Part shown: positions 51,326-59,111 of the stretch, in pieces
Layout of the letters: each line of letters begins with the position of its first letter
Position numbering within the stretch: position 1 is the first letter of the stretch
NCBI RefSeq assembly: GCF_009834185.1
Contig: NZ_CP047173.1
Span: 124,001 to 188,000, forward strand
Reading direction: 5' to 3'
From: Rathayibacter sp. VKM Ac-2760
Lineage (GTDB): Bacteria; Actinomycetota; Actinomycetes; Actinomycetales; Microbacteriaceae
Length of the DNA stretch: 64,000 nt
Notes under the pieces: generated by a model
What the model was told of the DNA's origin: nothing
The model's input: the letters and a program-made list of their open reading frames with translations, nothing else
Database searches by the model: none
Position numbers and translations under genes: made by a program

Positions 51326-52612
51326 ATGCCAGCAATCGTCATCACCGGCGCCCAGTGGGGCGACGAGGGCAAGGGACGCGCGACCGACCTGCTCGGCAGC
51401 CGCGTCGACTACGTCGTGAAGTTCAACGGCGGCAACAACGCCGGCCACACCGTCGTCGTCGGCGACGAGAAGTACGCGCTGCACCTGCTGCCCTCGGGAA
51501 TCCTCACGCCGGGCGTCGTGCCCGTCATCGCGAACGGCGTCGTCGTCGACATCGAGGTGCTCTTCCACGAGCTCGAGGCGCTGAGCGCCCGCGGCGTCGA
51601 CGTGTCGAAGCTGCTGGTCAGCGCCAACGCGCACGTCATCACCAGCTACCACCGCACGCTCGACAAGGTGACGGAGCGCTTCCTCGGCAAGCGTCAGATC
51701 GGCACCACCGGCCGCGGCATCGGCCCGGCCTACGCCGACAAGATCAACCGCGTCGGCATCCGGATCCAGGACCTCTTCGACGAGAACATCCTGCGCCAGA
51801 AGGTCGAGGGCGCCCTCGACCAGAAGAACCACCTGCTGGTGAAGGTCTACAACCGCCGCGCGATCCTGGTCGAGCAGGTCATGGAGGACCTGCTGCAGTA
51901 CACCGAGCGCCTGCGCCCGATGGTCGCCGACACCTCGCTCGTGCTCGCCCGCGCGCTCGACGCCGGCAAGACCGTGCTCTTCGAGGCCGGCCAGGCCACG
52001 ATGCTCGACGTCGACCACGGCACCTACCCGTTCGTCACCTCCTCGAACGCCACGTCGGGCGGCGCGGCGACCGGCTCCGGAGTGGCACCGAACCGCATCG
52101 AGCGCGTCATCGCGGTCATCAAGGCCTACACGACCCGCGTCGGCGCCGGCCCGTTCCCGACCGAGCTCTTCGACGAGTGGGGCGAGTACCTGCGCAAGCA
52201 GGGCTTCGAATTCGGCACCACCACCGGCCGCCCGCGCCGCTGCGGCTGGTACGACGCCCCGATCGCCCGCTACTCCGCGCGGATCAACGGCGTCACCGAC
52301 TTCGTGCTGACCAAGCTCGACGTGCTCTCGGGCCTGGAGACCATCCCGGTCTGCGTCGCCTACGAGGTCGACGGCGTCCGCCACGACGAGGTCCCCGTCT
52401 CGCAGAGCGACTTCCACCACGCGAAGCCGATCTACGAGGAGTTCCCCGGCTGGCAGGAGGACATCACCGGCTGCCGGACGTTCGCCGACCTGCCGCAGAC
52501 CGCGCAGGACTACGTCCGCGCCCTCGAGGCGATGAGCGGCGCCCGCTTCTCCGCGATCGGCGTCGGCCCGGAGCGCGAGCAGGTCGTCGTCCTGCACGAC
52601 CTCCTCGACTGA
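51326..52612 (+). CDS. purA: Adenylosuccinate synthetase
   Basis: A 428-residue enzyme that joins IMP and aspartate with GTP, the first committed step to AMP. The P-loop WGDEGKGRATDLL at residues 11-23, NGGNNAGHTV near residue 38, GTTGRGIGPAYADK near residue 128 and the late TTTGRPRRCGWYD are all present, and length is normal. ATG 51326 has GAAGGAC as ribosome site; the in-frame ATG at 51284 lacks one. It sits opposite the surface 5'-nucleotidase, an economical pairing of purine scavenging and synthesis. Confidence 0.97.
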   Translation: MPAIVITGAQWGDEGKGRATDLLGSRVDYVVKFNGGNNAGHTVVVGDEKYALHLLPSGILTPGVVPVIANGVVVDIEVLFHELEALSARGVDVSKLLVSANAHVITSYHRTLDKVTERFLGKRQIGTTGRGIGPAYADKINRVGIRIQDLFDENILRQKVEGALDQKNHLLVKVYNRRAILVEQVMEDLLQYTERLRPMVADTSLVLARALDAGKTVLFEAGQATMLDVDHGTYPFVTSSNATSGGAATGSGVAPNRIERVIAVIKAYTTRVGAGPFPTELFDEWGEYLRKQGFEFGTTTGRPRRCGWYDAPIARYSARINGVTDFVLTKLDVLSGLETIPVCVAYEVDGVRHDEVPVSQSDFHHAKPIYEEFPGWQEDITGCRTFADLPQTAQDYVRALEAMSGARFSAIGVGPEREQVVVLHDLLD

Positions 52613-52650
52613 GCGGCGCCTTCCCGGCGATCCCGGGGGATGATCGGCGC

Positions 52651-53262
52651 ATGCAGATCTACGCCGACCTCCCCGCCGTGCGCGCCCGGCAGATCGTCGC
52701 CGACGCCCTCGCCCTGGCCCTCGCGGCGGTCGCCGTCGCGGCCGGGATCGCGGTCGGCTCGCTGATCGCGGGGCTCGCCGAGATCGGCCGACGCCTCGAG
52801 AGCGCCGGCAGCGGCTTCGGCACGACGATGAGCGACGCCGGATCGACGCTCGGCGGCATCCCGCTGCTCGGCGACGCCGTGCGCGCGCCGTTCGACGAGG
52901 CGAGCGGAGCCGGATCGGTGCTGGCCGCGGCGGGTCGCGACCAGCAGCAGCTGGCGGGCGCGCTCGCCCTGGTGGCGGGCCTCGCGGTGGGCGGGCTGCC
53001 GCTGCTCCTGCTCGCCGTGGTCTGGCTCCGCCCGCGCCTGCGCTTCGCCCGCCGCACCGCCGAGCTGCGCGCGCTCGGCGCGACCCCCGGCGGCTCCGAG
53101 CTGCTGGCCCTCCGCGCCCTCACCGAGGCGCCCCCGCGCGAGATCCTCGCCGCCCACCCCGCGGCGGTCCCCGCCTGGCGCGCCGGCGACCCTGCTGCGA
53201 CCGCCGCCCTCTCCGCCCTGACCCTCCGCCGAGCCGGCCTCCGCCCCCGCCCCCCGCGCTGA
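52651..53262 (+). CDS. Two-segment membrane protein, function unknown
   Basis: A 203-residue protein with a membrane helix near residues 18-42 (ALALALAAVAVAAGIAVGSL) and another near 112-132 (VAGLAVGGLPLLLLAVVWLR). Between them is an outside loop with GIPLLGDAVRAPFDEASG; after them, a basic, helical cytoplasmic tail. The outer segment GIPLLGDAVRAPF is distinctive in actinobacterial membrane proteins of no known role. ATG 52651 has GATGAT 6 nt upstream, consistent with a leaderless start. It is 38 bp after purA and followed by a family B palindrome. Confidence 0.72.
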   Translation: MQIYADLPAVRARQIVADALALALAAVAVAAGIAVGSLIAGLAEIGRRLESAGSGFGTTMSDAGSTLGGIPLLGDAVRAPFDEASGAGSVLAAAGRDQQQLAGALALVAGLAVGGLPLLLLAVVWLRPRLRFARRTAELRALGATPGGSELLALRALTEAPPREILAAHPAAVPAWRAGDPAATAALSALTLRRAGLRPRPPR

Positions 53263-53269
53263 TCCCCCG

Positions 53270-53332
53270 CCGCGAGATGCCACTTGAGTACGCGACACGC
53301 CGTGGATCCCGCGCACAAGTGGCATCTCGCGG
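53270..53332. repeat. Palindromic repeat family B, copy B4
   Basis: Arms CCGCGAGATGCCACTTG (53270-53286) and CAAGTGGCATCTCGCGG (53316-53332) are perfect complements; loop motif CGCGACACGCCG is forward. It begins 7 nt after the membrane protein stop. No convergent gene follows. Confidence 0.85.
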
Positions 53333-53429
53333 GGGGCCGCAGGGACTAGCACGGGTGGGTCGGAGGGATGAGGCGACGGGCCACGCCGGGCGATGAGCGC
53401 GACGGGGGCGGCTCCGTAGCGTCGGAGGC

Positions 53430-54182
53430 ATGCAGAATCAGACCTCCTCCGTCGTGGCGCGCGTCGAGGGCGTGCGCAAGCTCTACGGCAGCACGCCGCC
53501 CGTCGTCGCCCTCGACGACGTCTCCCTCTCGATCGAGCGCGGCGAGTTCACCGCGGTGATGGGCCCCAGCGGCTCAGGCAAGTCCACGCTGATGCACGTG
53601 CTCGCCGGCCTCGACACCGCCTCGGCCGGCCGCGTCTTCCTCGGCGACGTCGAGATCACCGCGATGGGCGACGCCGAGCTCACCGTGCTCCGTCGCCGCA
53701 GCGTCGGCTTCGTCTTCCAGGCCTTCAACCTCGTGCCGACCCTCGACGTGCGCGGCAACATCCGCCTCCCGTTCGAGCTCGACGGCCGCCGCGTCACCGC
53801 GGAGGAGGAGCAGTGGATCGCGCGCCTGATCGAGTCGCTCGGTCTCCGCGAGCGCCTCACCCACCGCCCGCACGAGCTCTCCGGCGGCCAGCAGCAGCGC
53901 GTCGCCATCGCCCGAGCCCTGGCCACCCGGCCGCAGCTCATCTTCGCCGACGAGCCCACCGGCAACCTCGACTCCCGCACCGGCCGCGAGGTGCTGAGCC
54001 TGCTCCGCGCCTCGACGCGCGAGTACGGCCAGTCGATCGCGATGGTGACCCACGACCCGATCGCCGCGGCCTTCGCCGACCGCATCGTCTTCCTCCGCGA
54101 CGGGGCCGTCGTCGACGACCGCCGCGGGATGAGCGCCGAGGAGATCTCGCGCGCGATGCTCTCGATGGAGGGAGCGTCGTGA
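53430..54182 (+). CDS. ABC ATPase of MacB/LolD type
   Basis: A 250-residue ATPase with Walker A MGPSGSGKSTLMHVLAG near residue 48, the Q-loop FVFQAFNLVPTLDVRGNIRL, signature ELSGGQQQRVAIARAL, and Walker B LIFADEPTGNLDSRTG, the last two typical of the MacB/LolD/FtsE group. It works with the FtsX-like permease whose GTG overlaps its stop (GTGA, 4 bp). ATG 53430 follows TAGCGT (53417-53422) by 7 nt. Such pairs use ATP to drive mechanical work across the membrane, often efflux or envelope stress relief. Confidence 0.92.
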   Translation: MQNQTSSVVARVEGVRKLYGSTPPVVALDDVSLSIERGEFTAVMGPSGSGKSTLMHVLAGLDTASAGRVFLGDVEITAMGDAELTVLRRRSVGFVFQAFNLVPTLDVRGNIRLPFELDGRRVTAEEEQWIARLIESLGLRERLTHRPHELSGGQQQRVAIARALATRPQLIFADEPTGNLDSRTGREVLSLLRASTREYGQSIAMVTHDPIAAAFADRIVFLRDGAVVDDRRGMSAEEISRAMLSMEGAS

Positions 54183-55591
54183 GCGCCCGCACGGGCCTGC
54201 GGGCCGCCTCCGGTCAGGGCGGCGGCGCGATCATCACGGTCGCCGCGCTCTCCGCCGCGTTCGGCGGGGTCCTGGTGATGGTCATCGCCGACATGGTGGC
54301 GGCGTTCGAGGCCGCCGGTCTCGACGGCATCGCGCAGGCCGCGACGACCCTGGGCGTGGTCGGCGGCGTCTTCTTCGGCATCGCCGTGTTCGTCGGCGCG
54401 ATCGTCACCTCCAACGCGGTGTCGACCGTGATCGCCGGCCGCACCCGCGAGATCGCGCTGCTGCGCCTGCTGGGCGCCTCCGGCCGCTCGCTCCGCGCCG
54501 AGGTGGTGCGGACCGGTCTCGTGCAGGGGCTGATCGGCGCGGCCCTCGGCCTCGTCGCCGCCGTCGTCCTGGTGGCCGTGGGCGCCGAGATCGCCTTCAG
54601 CACCGGGACCTTCACGCGCATCGCCGTGCCGCTCGCCTCGCCCGGGCTGCTGCTGCCGGCGCTCGCCGTGATCGTCTCGACCGTCGTCGCCTCCTGGGCC
54701 GGTTCCCGCCGAGTGCTCTCGGTCGCTCCGTCGCAGGCCGCCGGTTCGGCCGCCGAGCCCCGCTACGACGAGCTCCGCGGACGCACCGGCCGGAACGTCC
54801 TGGCGATCGTCCTCCTCGTCGTCGGTGTGCTGCTCCTGCTGATCGGCGTCGCCGTCGGGCTCGCCAGCCCGCTCGGCGTCCTGATCGGGCTGGCCGGCGG
54901 CATGCTCTCCTTCACCGGGGTCGTCCTCGGCGCTCCCGTGCTGCTCCCGCCGCTGATCGCGCTGGTCGGCCGAGCCTTCGGCGGCGGCCCCGTCGCCCGC
55001 CTCGCCTCGGCGAACGCCACCCGCAACCCGGCCCGGAGCGCGCGTGCCGTCATCGGCCTCGTGATCGGAGTGACGCTCGTCACGATGTTCGCGGTGGCCG
55101 CCGCGACCTTCTCCTCGATCATGCGCGCCTCGAGCGAGATGAGCCCGGAGATCTTCGCGGCGCTCGACCAGTTCGTCGCGGTCAGCACGGCGATCATGAG
55201 CGTCCTGCTCGGCTTCTCGGTGCTGCTCGCGGCGGTGGGCATGGTCAACACGCTCTCGCTGAGCGTGCTGCAGCGCCGCCGCGAGCTGGGCCTGCTCCGC
55301 GCGCTCGGCTTCACGGGCTCGCAGGTGCGCTGGATGGTCGTGGTCGAGGCGGCGCAGATGGTGATCGCCGCCGCGCTGCTGGGTCTCGTCCTCGGCGCCT
55401 TCTACGGCTGGGCCGGGGCGGTCGCGATCTTCGGCTCGCTGCCGGGCATCGGACTGGTGCCGCCGACGATCCCGGTCGGGATCCTGGTCGCCGTGATCCT
55501 GGTCAGCATCGTCCTCACCGCGGTGTCGGCGCTCCTGCCCGCCCGCCGCGCGACCCGGGTGTCGCCGGTGGAGGCGCTCGCGGTCGCCTGA
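54179..55591 (+). CDS. FtsX-like ABC permease
   Basis: A 470-residue permease. The family contact motif after the first FtsX block reads TREIALLRLLGASGRSLRAEVV near residue 93, and the second block has RRRELGLLRALGFTGSQVRWMV near residue 365; this double arrangement gives eight or so membrane helices. There is no large extracellular domain, unlike true MacB, so it is a compact exporter. It ends in a convergent 7-bp gap with the next gene and has no terminator between. Confidence 0.88.
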   Translation: MSARTGLRAASGQGGGAIITVAALSAAFGGVLVMVIADMVAAFEAAGLDGIAQAATTLGVVGGVFFGIAVFVGAIVTSNAVSTVIAGRTREIALLRLLGASGRSLRAEVVRTGLVQGLIGAALGLVAAVVLVAVGAEIAFSTGTFTRIAVPLASPGLLLPALAVIVSTVVASWAGSRRVLSVAPSQAAGSAAEPRYDELRGRTGRNVLAIVLLVVGVLLLLIGVAVGLASPLGVLIGLAGGMLSFTGVVLGAPVLLPPLIALVGRAFGGGPVARLASANATRNPARSARAVIGLVIGVTLVTMFAVAAATFSSIMRASSEMSPEIFAALDQFVAVSTAIMSVLLGFSVLLAAVGMVNTLSLSVLQRRRELGLLRALGFTGSQVRWMVVVEAAQMVIAAALLGLVLGAFYGWAGAVAIFGSLPGIGLVPPTIPVGILVAVILVSIVLTAVSALLPARRATRVSPVEALAVA

Positions 55592-55598
55592 GCGCCGC

Positions 55599-56207
55599 TC
55601 ACAGCACCGTGAAGCCGTCCGCGAGCCGCTCCCGCCCGCTCAGCGCGAGCAGGAGCTCCTCACCCCGTCCCGCCCGAGCGGCGAGTGCCCCCGCCAGCGC
55701 GGAGCAGGCCTCGACCGCCTCGGGCGGGATCTCGTGCGCGAGGCCCGTCGCCCGCGACAGGTCGAGCGTGTGCACGACCAGCTCGAGCACGCGGGTCCGC
55801 AGGTACTCGTCCAGCGCCAGGGCGTGCTCCCCGATCGCGACGAGGCGCCCGGGGGGCTGCTGCGCGAGCAGCGCGAGGGTCCGTTCGAGTGACGCCGCGA
55901 TCACCGCCGCCGGACGCTCGCCCAGCAGCGCGCCGGTCTCGACGCCCCGCTGCGCCACGGCCGCCGGGTCGGCGCGTCCGCCGGCCAGGGCCGCGTAGTA
56001 GCCGAGCGCGTCGGGCACGGTCGCGGCGGCCGGCTCCTCCGCGAGCAAGTACGTCTCGACCGTCGTGATCGCCCGCGAGGCGTGCCCGGTCAGGCCGCGG
56101 ACGTCCCAGACGCCCAGCCCCGGGAGCGCCCACTGCTCGTCCCCGATCCGCTCGACCAGGCGGAGCAGGGCGCCGGCCGACGCGGCGAACATCGCGGTGC
56201 TGTCCAT
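55599..56207 (-). CDS. Maleylpyruvate isomerase-like (MDMPI/DinB-fold) protein
   Basis: A 202-residue four-helix protein of the mycothiol-dependent maleylpyruvate isomerase/TIGR03086-like group. The N-terminal domain shows ERIGDEQWALPGLGVWDVRG then LTGHASRAI near residue 40, and the third helix ends ELVVHTLDLSRATGL near residue 155. The His residues fit a metal site. These proteins often act on mycothiol conjugates, but most have no proven role. ATG 56207 is preferred over 56216 since CAGCAT (minus strand, 56220-56215) lies 7 nt upstream. Confidence 0.78.
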   Translation of the reverse strand: MDSTAMFAASAGALLRLVERIGDEQWALPGLGVWDVRGLTGHASRAITTVETYLLAEEPAAATVPDALGYYAALAGGRADPAAVAQRGVETGALLGERPAAVIAASLERTLALLAQQPPGRLVAIGEHALALDEYLRTRVLELVVHTLDLSRATGLAHEIPPEAVEACSALAGALAARAGRGEELLLALSGRERLADGFTVL

Positions 56208-56271
56208 GGACCTCATGCTGGCACGCGTCCTGGACCTCCCGGCCGGCGCCCGCGACCCCCAGAATGTCCGG

Positions 56272-56904
56272 ATGAGCAGCCCCGCCTCCCCCGATCGTCC
56301 CGGCCGCGCCGTCCGCCCGGCCCCTGCCGTGCTCACCGGCCGCCTCGTCGTCCTCGAGCCGCTGACCGAGGAGCACCTGGAGCCGCTCCGGGCCGCGATC
56401 GGCCGCCCCGAGGTGTTCGCCGCGGGCTACGGCGGCGGGCCCTCGGGCCTCCCCGACGGCGCCGAGGAGTTCCGTGCCTTCGCCCGCCGCTACTACCCGT
56501 GGGAGGCAGGCAACCCCTACGCCGTTCTCGTCGACGGCCGGGTCGTCGGCACGTCCTCGCTGACCGACTTCGACGAGCGGCGGGAGGCGGCGCACCTCGG
56601 CTGGACCGCCTACGCCCCCGAGGTCTGGGGCACCGCGGTCAACCCGGAGACGAAGCTCCTCCTGCTCGACCTCGCCTTCCGCAGCGGCTTCTCGCGGGTG
56701 AAGCTGCAGGCCGACGCGGTGAACGCACGCTCGCGGGCCGCGATCCTCCGGCTCGGCGCGGTCTTCGAGGGCCTGCTCCGGCACGACCAGCGGCGCGCGG
56801 ACGGCTCGTGGCGCGACACGGCGGTGCACTCGATCCTGGTCGAGGAGTGGCCCGCGGTCCGCGAGGGCCTCGAGCAGCGGATCGCGGCCGTAGCAAGGCG
56901 CTGA
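56272..56904 (+). CDS. GNAT acetyltransferase, RimJ/RimL type
   Basis: A 210-residue acetyltransferase. Family marks are LTGRLVVLEPLTEEHLEPLR near residue 20, HLGWTAYAPEVWGTAVNPET near residue 112 (the acetyl-CoA region of this subgroup) and RVKLQADAVNARSRAAILRLGA. Substrate may be a protein N-terminus or a small molecule. ATG 56272 follows CAGAAT (56260-56265) by 6 nt; the much longer in-frame start at 56065 would overlap the divergent gene. It ends 52 bp before the small-protein cassette. Confidence 0.85.
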   Translation: MSSPASPDRPGRAVRPAPAVLTGRLVVLEPLTEEHLEPLRAAIGRPEVFAAGYGGGPSGLPDGAEEFRAFARRYYPWEAGNPYAVLVDGRVVGTSSLTDFDERREAAHLGWTAYAPEVWGTAVNPETKLLLLDLAFRSGFSRVKLQADAVNARSRAAILRLGAVFEGLLRHDQRRADGSWRDTAVHSILVEEWPAVREGLEQRIAAVARR

Positions 56905-56956
56905 GGGCGGCGCAACCCCGATGACCCCGCGAGGGTCCGAGGGGTAGGAAAGGACG

Positions 56957-57325
56957 ATGGAACGCATCCACTACGCGGGCAGCTCGGTGCTCACCGGCAG
57001 CCGCATCGCGCGATCCCTGGTCGGCTACGCCGAGGCGCTCGCGCTGCGGAAGGGCTCGATGGTCGTGGACATCCCGATCCGCCGCGCCTCGGGCGGCCTC
57101 GGCCGCGCCACCCTGCTGATCGGACCCGCCAGCCAGCTGTTCTCGGAGACGGAGGACGACGACGGCGAGGAGATCGTCGACGTCGCGCTCGTCGACCGGC
57201 TCACGGAGGAGGCGGCGCGGCTCGGGATCTCGCAGCCCCTGACCGAGGCGGAATCCGGTGAGATCGCTCTCCAGCTCTCCGATCTGGACATCCCCCGCTT
57301 CCACTCGGATGACGACGGACGCTGA
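56957..57325 (+). CDS. Small-protein cassette gene 1 (122 aa), function unknown
   Basis: A 122-residue soluble protein. Residues 1-64 appear to form strand (RIHYAGSS), helix (SRIARSLVGYAEALAL), strand (MVVDIPI) and a loop leading into GRATLLIGPASQLFS. Arg50 and Pro57 occupy the same positions as in the next protein. An acidic run (ETEDDDGEE) and a helical C-terminus follow. No catalytic motif or membrane segment is seen. ATG 56957 follows TAGGAA (56945-56950) by 6 nt. I know similar proteins only as hypotheticals in Microbacteriaceae. Confidence 0.78.
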   Translation: MERIHYAGSSVLTGSRIARSLVGYAEALALRKGSMVVDIPIRRASGGLGRATLLIGPASQLFSETEDDDGEEIVDVALVDRLTEEAARLGISQPLTEAESGEIALQLSDLDIPRFHSDDDGR

Positions 57326-57413
57326 GAATCACCCGGTGGCGGATAAGATCAGCCCGTATCGTCCGGCCGTGAATCCGCTGGAAGGACCGCAGCGCGAACG
57401 GAGAGTGCCCTCA

Positions 57414-57742
57414 TGGGCAGATTGATCTACGACTCCACCCTCGAAGCCGACTTCGACGACCGACTGCTCGCACACCTGCAGATCGTCATCGGGTCGAAGC
57501 TGTCGAGGAACGAATCCTTCTACCTGTCGTGGAAGGACTCGCAGTCGGTCGGTGACGGCCGGACCTCGATCTGGCTCCACCCCGCGATCCCGCTGCGCTT
57601 CAAGTACCACGGCGGTCGCGCTCCGGCGATCAACCCCGATTGGATCCGGCAGCTCCTGGCCGACTCGCACAGTGCGCACGGCCTGCGCATCAGCGAGGAG
57701 CCGCACGGGGGTGCCCGCCAGAGCGAGGAGGCGATGCTGTGA
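57414..57742 (+). CDS. Small-protein cassette gene 2 (109 aa, DUF7882-like)
   Basis: A 109-residue protein that begins MGRLIYDSTL and continues with FDDRLLAHLQIVIGSKL, ESFYLSW, and GRTSIWLHPAIPLRF near residue 50. Proteins like this in Microbacteriaceae are annotated as DUF7882, and sometimes as ATP-dependent DNA ligase, although no ligase motif exists in a protein this short. Function unknown. It lies 88 bp after gene 1, and its stop overlaps the GTG of gene 3 by 4 bp, so genes 2 and 3 are translationally coupled. Confidence 0.82.
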
Positions 57743-57945
57743 AGCGCGTCGAGATCATCTACGGCGGAACGTCGTACAGCCTGCACGACACCACGGCCGA
57801 GATCGTCCGTGAGAAGGTCGAGAAGGCGCTCGACGGTTCCGCGTCGCTCTGGCTGACCGTCAACCAGGGCGAGGGCAAGCCGCGCGAGACGTCGATCCTG
57901 ATCACGCCCGGAGTGGCGTTCTCGGTCGCCGACGTCGCGCTCTGA
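57739..57945 (+). CDS. Small-protein cassette gene 3 (68 aa), function unknown
   Basis: A 68-residue protein that looks like a short version of its neighbour: strand EIIYGGTSYSL, helix (TTAEIVREKVEKAL), strand ASLWLTV, and RETSILITPGVAFSV. TSI at residues 51-53 and Pro57 fall at the same residue numbers as in the 109-aa protein. The protein stops where the module ends. GTG 57739 overlaps the previous stop (GTGA). It is too short for an enzyme; a partner or subunit of gene 2 is the simplest idea. Confidence 0.8.
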   Translation: MKRVEIIYGGTSYSLHDTTAEIVREKVEKALDGSASLWLTVNQGEGKPRETSILITPGVAFSVADVAL

Positions 57946-57952
57946 GGCACGC

Positions 57953-58441
57953 GTGAGGACGACGCGGCTCCGCCCCGCCCGAGCGACCAGAACGGGACCG
58001 GCGCTCGCCGCGACCCTGGCGGTGCTCGTCCTCGCGGGCTGCACGGCTCCCGCGCCCACTCCCGCGGTGGACACCTCGAGCGACGTGGCGGCCCGCGAGG
58101 ATTCGCGCGACCGCGTGGTCGCGCTGGTCTCCTCCCTCGCCGGCCCGCAGGACGACGCCTTCGGCTTCGCCCGGCTCGCGAGCGATCAGGCCGTCGAGGG
58201 CGTGGACCTGATCGGGATCGAGTCGTACGAGGCGCAGGGCGAGGACGGCGAGTTCGGCTCGCTGTCGTTCCGCACGCCGGTCGACGCCGCGTCCTTCCCG
58301 GACGCCGTCGACCTGCCCGAGGCCTACTGCTTCCGCGCGCCGTTCGCGCAGGCGGGCGCGGTGCTCGACGACGCCGAGGGCGGTGTCGCCGTGATCGACT
58401 GCCCGGCCGACGCCGAGACGATCACTCCTCCCGCCGCGTAG
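57953..58441 (+). CDS. Lipoprotein of unknown function
   Basis: A 162-residue protein with an N-terminal basic stretch, a hydrophobic core and the lipobox LVLAGC near residues 26-31, so it should be lipid-anchored outside the membrane. The mature part is acidic, with two later Cys (YCFRAPF and VIDCPAD) that may form a disulfide. It starts 7 bp after cassette gene 3, so it may share that transcript. Its last 20 bases overlap the end of the convergent minus-strand gene. Confidence 0.75.
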   Translation: MRTTRLRPARATRTGPALAATLAVLVLAGCTAPAPTPAVDTSSDVAAREDSRDRVVALVSSLAGPQDDAFGFARLASDQAVEGVDLIGIESYEAQGEDGEFGSLSFRTPVDAASFPDAVDLPEAYCFRAPFAQAGAVLDDAEGGVAVIDCPADAETITPPAA

Positions 58442-59111
58442 GGGCGTCCACCGCGGCGACGACCGCGGCGAGCGTCTCCGTGTCGCTGAGGATGCGGAAG
58501 TGGCCGCCCGTCTCGATCCGCACGTTCACCGCGCCCGCGAGCACGCTGCCCTCGGGGATGTGCGGGTCGAAGAGTCCGAAGACCGAGGTGATCCGCGCGT
58601 TCGCTCCGGCCCGGCTCGAGAGCAGCAGCGTCGTCGCGTCGCGCGGCGAGAACGAGCGGAGGCTCTTCAGCAGCAGGTAGGGCGCGTAGCGCGAGCCGCC
58701 GAACGGCGTGGCCACGGCGACCATCCGGTCCACGCGGCCGTCGGGGTCGAGCTCGGTCATCACGTACTTGCCGATCAGGCCGCCCTTGCTGTGCGCGACG
58801 ATCACGACGTCGCGGAGGTCGTGCTCGGCCAGGTAGGCGGCCACGTCCTCCGCGGTCCGCGCGACCGGACGGCCGTTCCAGCCGAGGCTGGTCAGCACGT
58901 GCATCGGGTGGCCGCGCCGGTGCAGCGGGTCGATGATCGGGCGGAGGAACGCCCAGGTCTCCCAGATGCCGGGGAGCACCACGATCGGCCGCTCGTCGCC
59001 GTCGAGGTAGTCGTCGGGAGCGCGGCGGGAGACGAGGGCGCGCACCTGCCAGGCGATCGCGTAGGCGTAGTCGCGGATCCACCAGACGGCGTCGCGGAGG
59101 ACGTGGGTCAC
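58422..59111 (-). CDS. Alpha/beta hydrolase, lipase/PGAP1-like
   Basis: A 229-residue hydrolase. The first strand region is IVVLPGIWETWAFLRPII near residue 36, and the nucleophile elbow is VIVAHSKGGLIGKYV near residue 100, with Ala in place of the first Gly of GxSxG, as in some lipases. TGGHFRILSD near the end holds a candidate His. GTG 59111 overlaps the stop of the upstream hydrolase by 4 bp, so the two hydrolases are coupled. Its 3' end overlaps the lipoprotein gene on the other strand by 20 bp. Confidence 0.8.
   Translation of the reverse strand: MTHVLRDAVWWIRDYAYAIAWQVRALVSRRAPDDYLDGDERPIVVLPGIWETWAFLRPIIDPLHRRGHPMHVLTSLGWNGRPVARTAEDVAAYLAEHDLRDVVIVAHSKGGLIGKYVMTELDPDGRVDRMVAVATPFGGSRYAPYLLLKSLRSFSPRDATTLLLSSRAGANARITSVFGLFDPHIPEGSVLAGAVNVRIETGGHFRILSDTETLAAVVAAVDAPTRREE

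Noticed and set aside
57414..57742. Naming the 109-aa protein an ATP-dependent DNA ligase
   Set aside because: It has no KxDG or OB-fold ligase motifs and is far too short; the name is an annotation carry-over.
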